Assembly (NCBI GenBank): GCA_904066235.2 | Contig: CAJFCV020000005.1 | Location: 4,831,501 to 4,895,500 of the forward strand | DNA length: 64,000 nucleotides | Direction: 5' to 3' | Source of the DNA: Bursaphelenchus xylophilus | Lineage: Eukaryota > Nematoda > Chromadorea > Rhabditida > Aphelenchoididae | Shown here: in pieces, positions 62,201-64,000 of the stretch | Layout: the number at the start of each line of letters is the position of its first letter | How positions within the stretch are numbered: the stretch's first letter is position 1 | Program-made: the position numbers and the translations under genes | Notes under the pieces: model-generated | Databases searched by the model: none | Seen by the model: the letters and a program-made list of their open reading frames with translations, nothing else | What the model was told of the DNA's origin: nothing

Positions 62201-63107
62201 TCTTGGTTAACACCGAGAACAAGCAGTCAAAGCAATGGCACTCAGGGAAGTCCGAGCAGTTCGAGTCAAGATCGGGGATACCGGTGAGTAATTTGGATGG
62301 AAACTGTGATGGTATTCAGCTTCGGGAAAGGACTTGTTTTGTTGTTAGCTGCTATGGGATCTTTTTTTATTTTTTATTTTTTTTGACTGTCATTGGTAAA
62401 AGTAACGTCAGAAGTTTAAAATAATTTTCTGGTTCCACCGTAGAGGATAGTTGAATCTTGTAATCCCACGTATAATCATGAGCGTTGTAACGGTCTTTCT
62501 ATCCTTGAGTTGGCTTCGCTCTCTTCATTTCACGCGCACAATTCTTTTCCGAAACGCACTGTCGCCTCGCCTTATTCCAATCAAAGCAATTTACAGAAAG
62601 TTCAGGACGGTGAGTACGGTGTCTGAAGAAGAGCCCGAGGCCCTTCCACAATCGGCCAGGCCTTTCATGTCAGGTGGGCTAAGGGCATCGTTCCATCGAT
62701 TAATTCGACTGCAAAGGAAGTCACGCACAGCCTCGGAAACCACCGACTGCTACAGGTATAGGAACTATTGGAGATTATGGTATCATTAGCAGGGTCGCCA
62801 CCACTTCCTCCACTCTAATATCTAATGCAATTAAGTCATCTTTGACTGCTCTGACAATCCCCTTTTCTTCTATCAGTCTTATAGACAAGTCTACCCTAAT
62901 ACCAGCACAAAATAGCTGATTACACGCCCATAACGCAGCTTTACAACATCCTCTCGTCTATTACCTAGTGTAATATAAACTTTTAGAGGGAATGGTATGG
63001 CTGACAACTTCAACGACAATGATCTCAGTCTGGCGACATTGGCAAGTGAAGAAGTCTTCGACGATGAACCGGAGACCGAACCTAAAGCTCCGGCAACCGT
63101 ACGATGA
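59262..63107 (+). CDS. rgef-1: RasGRP-type guanine nucleotide exchange factor (RGEF-1)
   Basis: Domain order is that of RasGRP: REM (FELARHCCESF|DKDGEPQNEF; FMVGEWLMDNKELMSQFVSL; DDFGERVCYAIGFWIRSFPM), CDC25 catalytic (SFEQWSPEDLSTSLSYIDYK; FNTLMAVIGGVTHSNIARLS; VPIMGVHLKDMIVWYNTTP), a pair of EF hands (DNDKDAYISEAEF and DEDKDGRISKAEL) and a C1 domain (HNFHETTFLTPTFCVHC; GYKCKDCGITAHHSCKDVLV). It activates Ras/Rap in response to DAG and Ca2+, in worms mainly in neurons. After C1, exons to about 62760 and 63107 add a Ser/Arg-rich tail (FRTVSTVSEEEPEALPQSAR) and an acidic end. One intron (about 59735-60442) holds a nested antisense gene. The start at 59262 is the first in-frame ATG; an upstream exon is possible. 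Confidence 0.88.
59846..60106 (-). CDS. Small secreted protein nested in an rgef-1 intron
   Basis: An 86-residue single-exon frame on the strand opposite to rgef-1. MFFCRILLISLLVAVATAQR is a strong signal peptide with likely cleavage at TAQ|R or ATA|Q. The mature part is Tyr/Pro-rich (YDPLPRYNYVANTYQQ) and ends with a possible two-Cys loop, WLLCSSSNCGRGKK. The Gly plus basic ending recalls processed, amidated peptide precursors, but this is speculative. A TATAAAAG box lies about 140 bp upstream (60251-60244 on this strand), supporting an independent promoter. No family recognised. Entirely within the rgef-1 intron of about 0.7 kb. Confidence 0.65.
   Translation of the reverse strand: MFFCRILLISLLVAVATAQRYLGYEANSFFTPKYDPLPRYNYVANTYQQHTGVKPDIIPDQGVRVGNDFNGVWLLCSSSNCGRGKK
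60244..60251 (-). promoter_or_regulatory. TATA box for the nested secreted-protein gene
   Basis: TATAAAAG in a CCCTATAAAAGGCG context on the minus strand, about 140 bp upstream of ATG 60106. Position and orientation fit a core promoter for the nested gene. Confidence 0.5.
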
Positions 63108-63259
63108 GTATACGAAGAGTCAACTATGAAGAAAGACATCCGGTTCAGTTGAGTTCAAATAAAAATTTAATTATATACAATATGGCTATGTACAATGTTG
63201 AGAAAGTGGGAATACCGGTAAACCGGACAGAGATCGGGAAATTGAGGGATGACCAGGTT

Positions 63260-64000
63260 CTAGATCAGATGGGATTGGTGAGAGGGAGACTTGACACAGG
63301 TGCTGGTCAGTTGGACTGCACTCGCGGGCCAAGCAATCTTAGCGTCATGGCGCTTGTAGGCGAACAGATGAGGCTTGCCGGTGTCGTTGAGTTGTTGTCG
63401 GATGGCATCCGGGACCTCGTTCAAGTTGAGACAAGTCTCATATCCATCATAGAGCACACATCTTAAATAAGCAAAATTATTATACCGTGGATGTAATAAT
63501 AAACTAAATTATACAGCATAAAAATAACGCATACAATCCATAATCCTCGGGATTAGTGATGGCAAGTTGATGGGCGATGACTCTGCACAATCTGGCCACA
63601 TTCATTTGGGCCACCGCCGGGAATGTATGATATTCAATGGAACCTTTTTGCTCATCTGGAATGGCTATTCGAATATAGGCATCCGACGCTTCTTCGATAC
63701 AACATCGTAGACTCTGAAGAAGATTATATAAAACTGAAACTTCATACCCTCAAAAATGAATGACTAGTTTCTAAAAGAGGACCTACCGACTGCGGAGTGC
63801 TAAAGTTTGGTTCATTGCTCATGAACCTGAGTCGCTGAATGCTGTCAAGGTTTTTGAGAACATGAACAGCCGAGAGAAGAGTCGACAAGTAATAGGCGGC
63901 ATCTCCAGTGGTCAGAAGCTGCTGCGGAAGGAGCTCCCACATATACCAAGCTTCCACTTCACACGACACCGAGGATGTCCGCGCCAGCAGGAATACTAAC
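63260..64000 (-). CDS. rin-1: RIN-family Rab5 GEF, C-terminal part (partial)
   Basis: The frame enters at the right window edge (N-terminus missing). EVEAWYMWELLPQQLL and GDAAYYLSTLLSAVHVLKNL match the end of the RIN-type VPS9 domain (human VEFMMELLDP...GEGGYYLTT). After an intron come SLRCCIEEASDAYIRIAIPD, RLCRVIAHQLAITNPEDYGL and, across another intron, LYDGYETCLNLNEVPDAIRQ and PHLFAYKRHDAKIAWP, a Ras-association domain with the RIN-like end. RIN proteins are Ras effectors that activate Rab5 on endosomes. Stop TAG 63262-63260, 152 bp from the convergent end of rgef-1, itself a Ras-pathway gene. Confidence rests on the VPS9-RA order. Confidence 0.75.

Overview
The window looks like nuclear DNA of a nematode. 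Genes are built from many short exons split by small introns (often 34-60 bp) with GTAAG-type donors and TTTTAG/TTTCAG acceptors. Several start codons sit directly behind an acceptor-like TTTCAG, as in trans-spliced worm mRNAs. Synaptobrevin, the ubiquitin E1, the GABA-B receptor, EHBP1 and RasGRP read like nematode orthologues. I cannot name the genus. It does not look like Caenorhabditis elegans, because the SUZ12 gene here keeps the canonical zinc finger and VEFS box. Gene spans below include introns; exon joins were worked out by eye from protein similarity recalled from memory plus splice consensus, so exact starts and some exon edges may shift.

Layout. 1-5.3 kb, minus strand: SUZ12 (Polycomb PRC2; runs off the left edge), an ANCHR/ZFYVE19-like FYVE protein and mitochondrial ribosomal protein mL49, closely spaced like an operon. 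6.6-9.8 kb, plus: two unrecognised secreted proteins. 9.8-15.3 kb, minus: a flavin monooxygenase and a type II membrane HtrL/YibB-family protein with a Thr/Pro-rich stalk. 15.3-19 kb: AT-rich gap with a foldback MITE. 19-23.1 kb, minus: GABA-B receptor subunit 1. 25.4-26.9 kb, minus: divergent PP1-type phosphatase. 27.0-29.4 kb: two nested transposon-like elements. 29.6-36.3 kb, minus: NRDE-2 and an F-box protein.

36.6-41.7 kb, plus: an ABHD17-like hydrolase and a two-pore potassium channel carrying C-terminal fibronectin III domains, each with a tRNA-Arg(TCG) inside its last intron. 41.8-43.3 kb, minus: orphan multi-pass membrane protein. 44.3-48.2 kb, plus: ubiquitin-activating enzyme UBA1. 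48.7 kb: second MITE copy. 48.9-51.4 kb, minus: two SNAREs, syntaxin-18 and synaptobrevin. 53.4-57.0 kb, plus: EHBP1. 59.3-63.1 kb, plus: RasGRP/RGEF-1, with a small secreted-protein gene nested antisense in one intron. 63.3-64 kb, minus: C-terminal end of a RIN-family VPS9/RA protein.

Themes: several genes serve membrane traffic and neuronal signalling (SNB-1, syntaxin-18, EHBP1, RIN, RGEF-1, GABA-B, K2P); SUZ12 and NRDE-2 belong to nuclear gene silencing. The most unusual structures are the nested foldback elements at 27-29.4 kb, the K2P-FN3 architecture, the intronic tRNA pair, and the canonical SUZ12. I found no CRISPR array, bacterial-type operon, or obviously horizontally acquired gene cluster.
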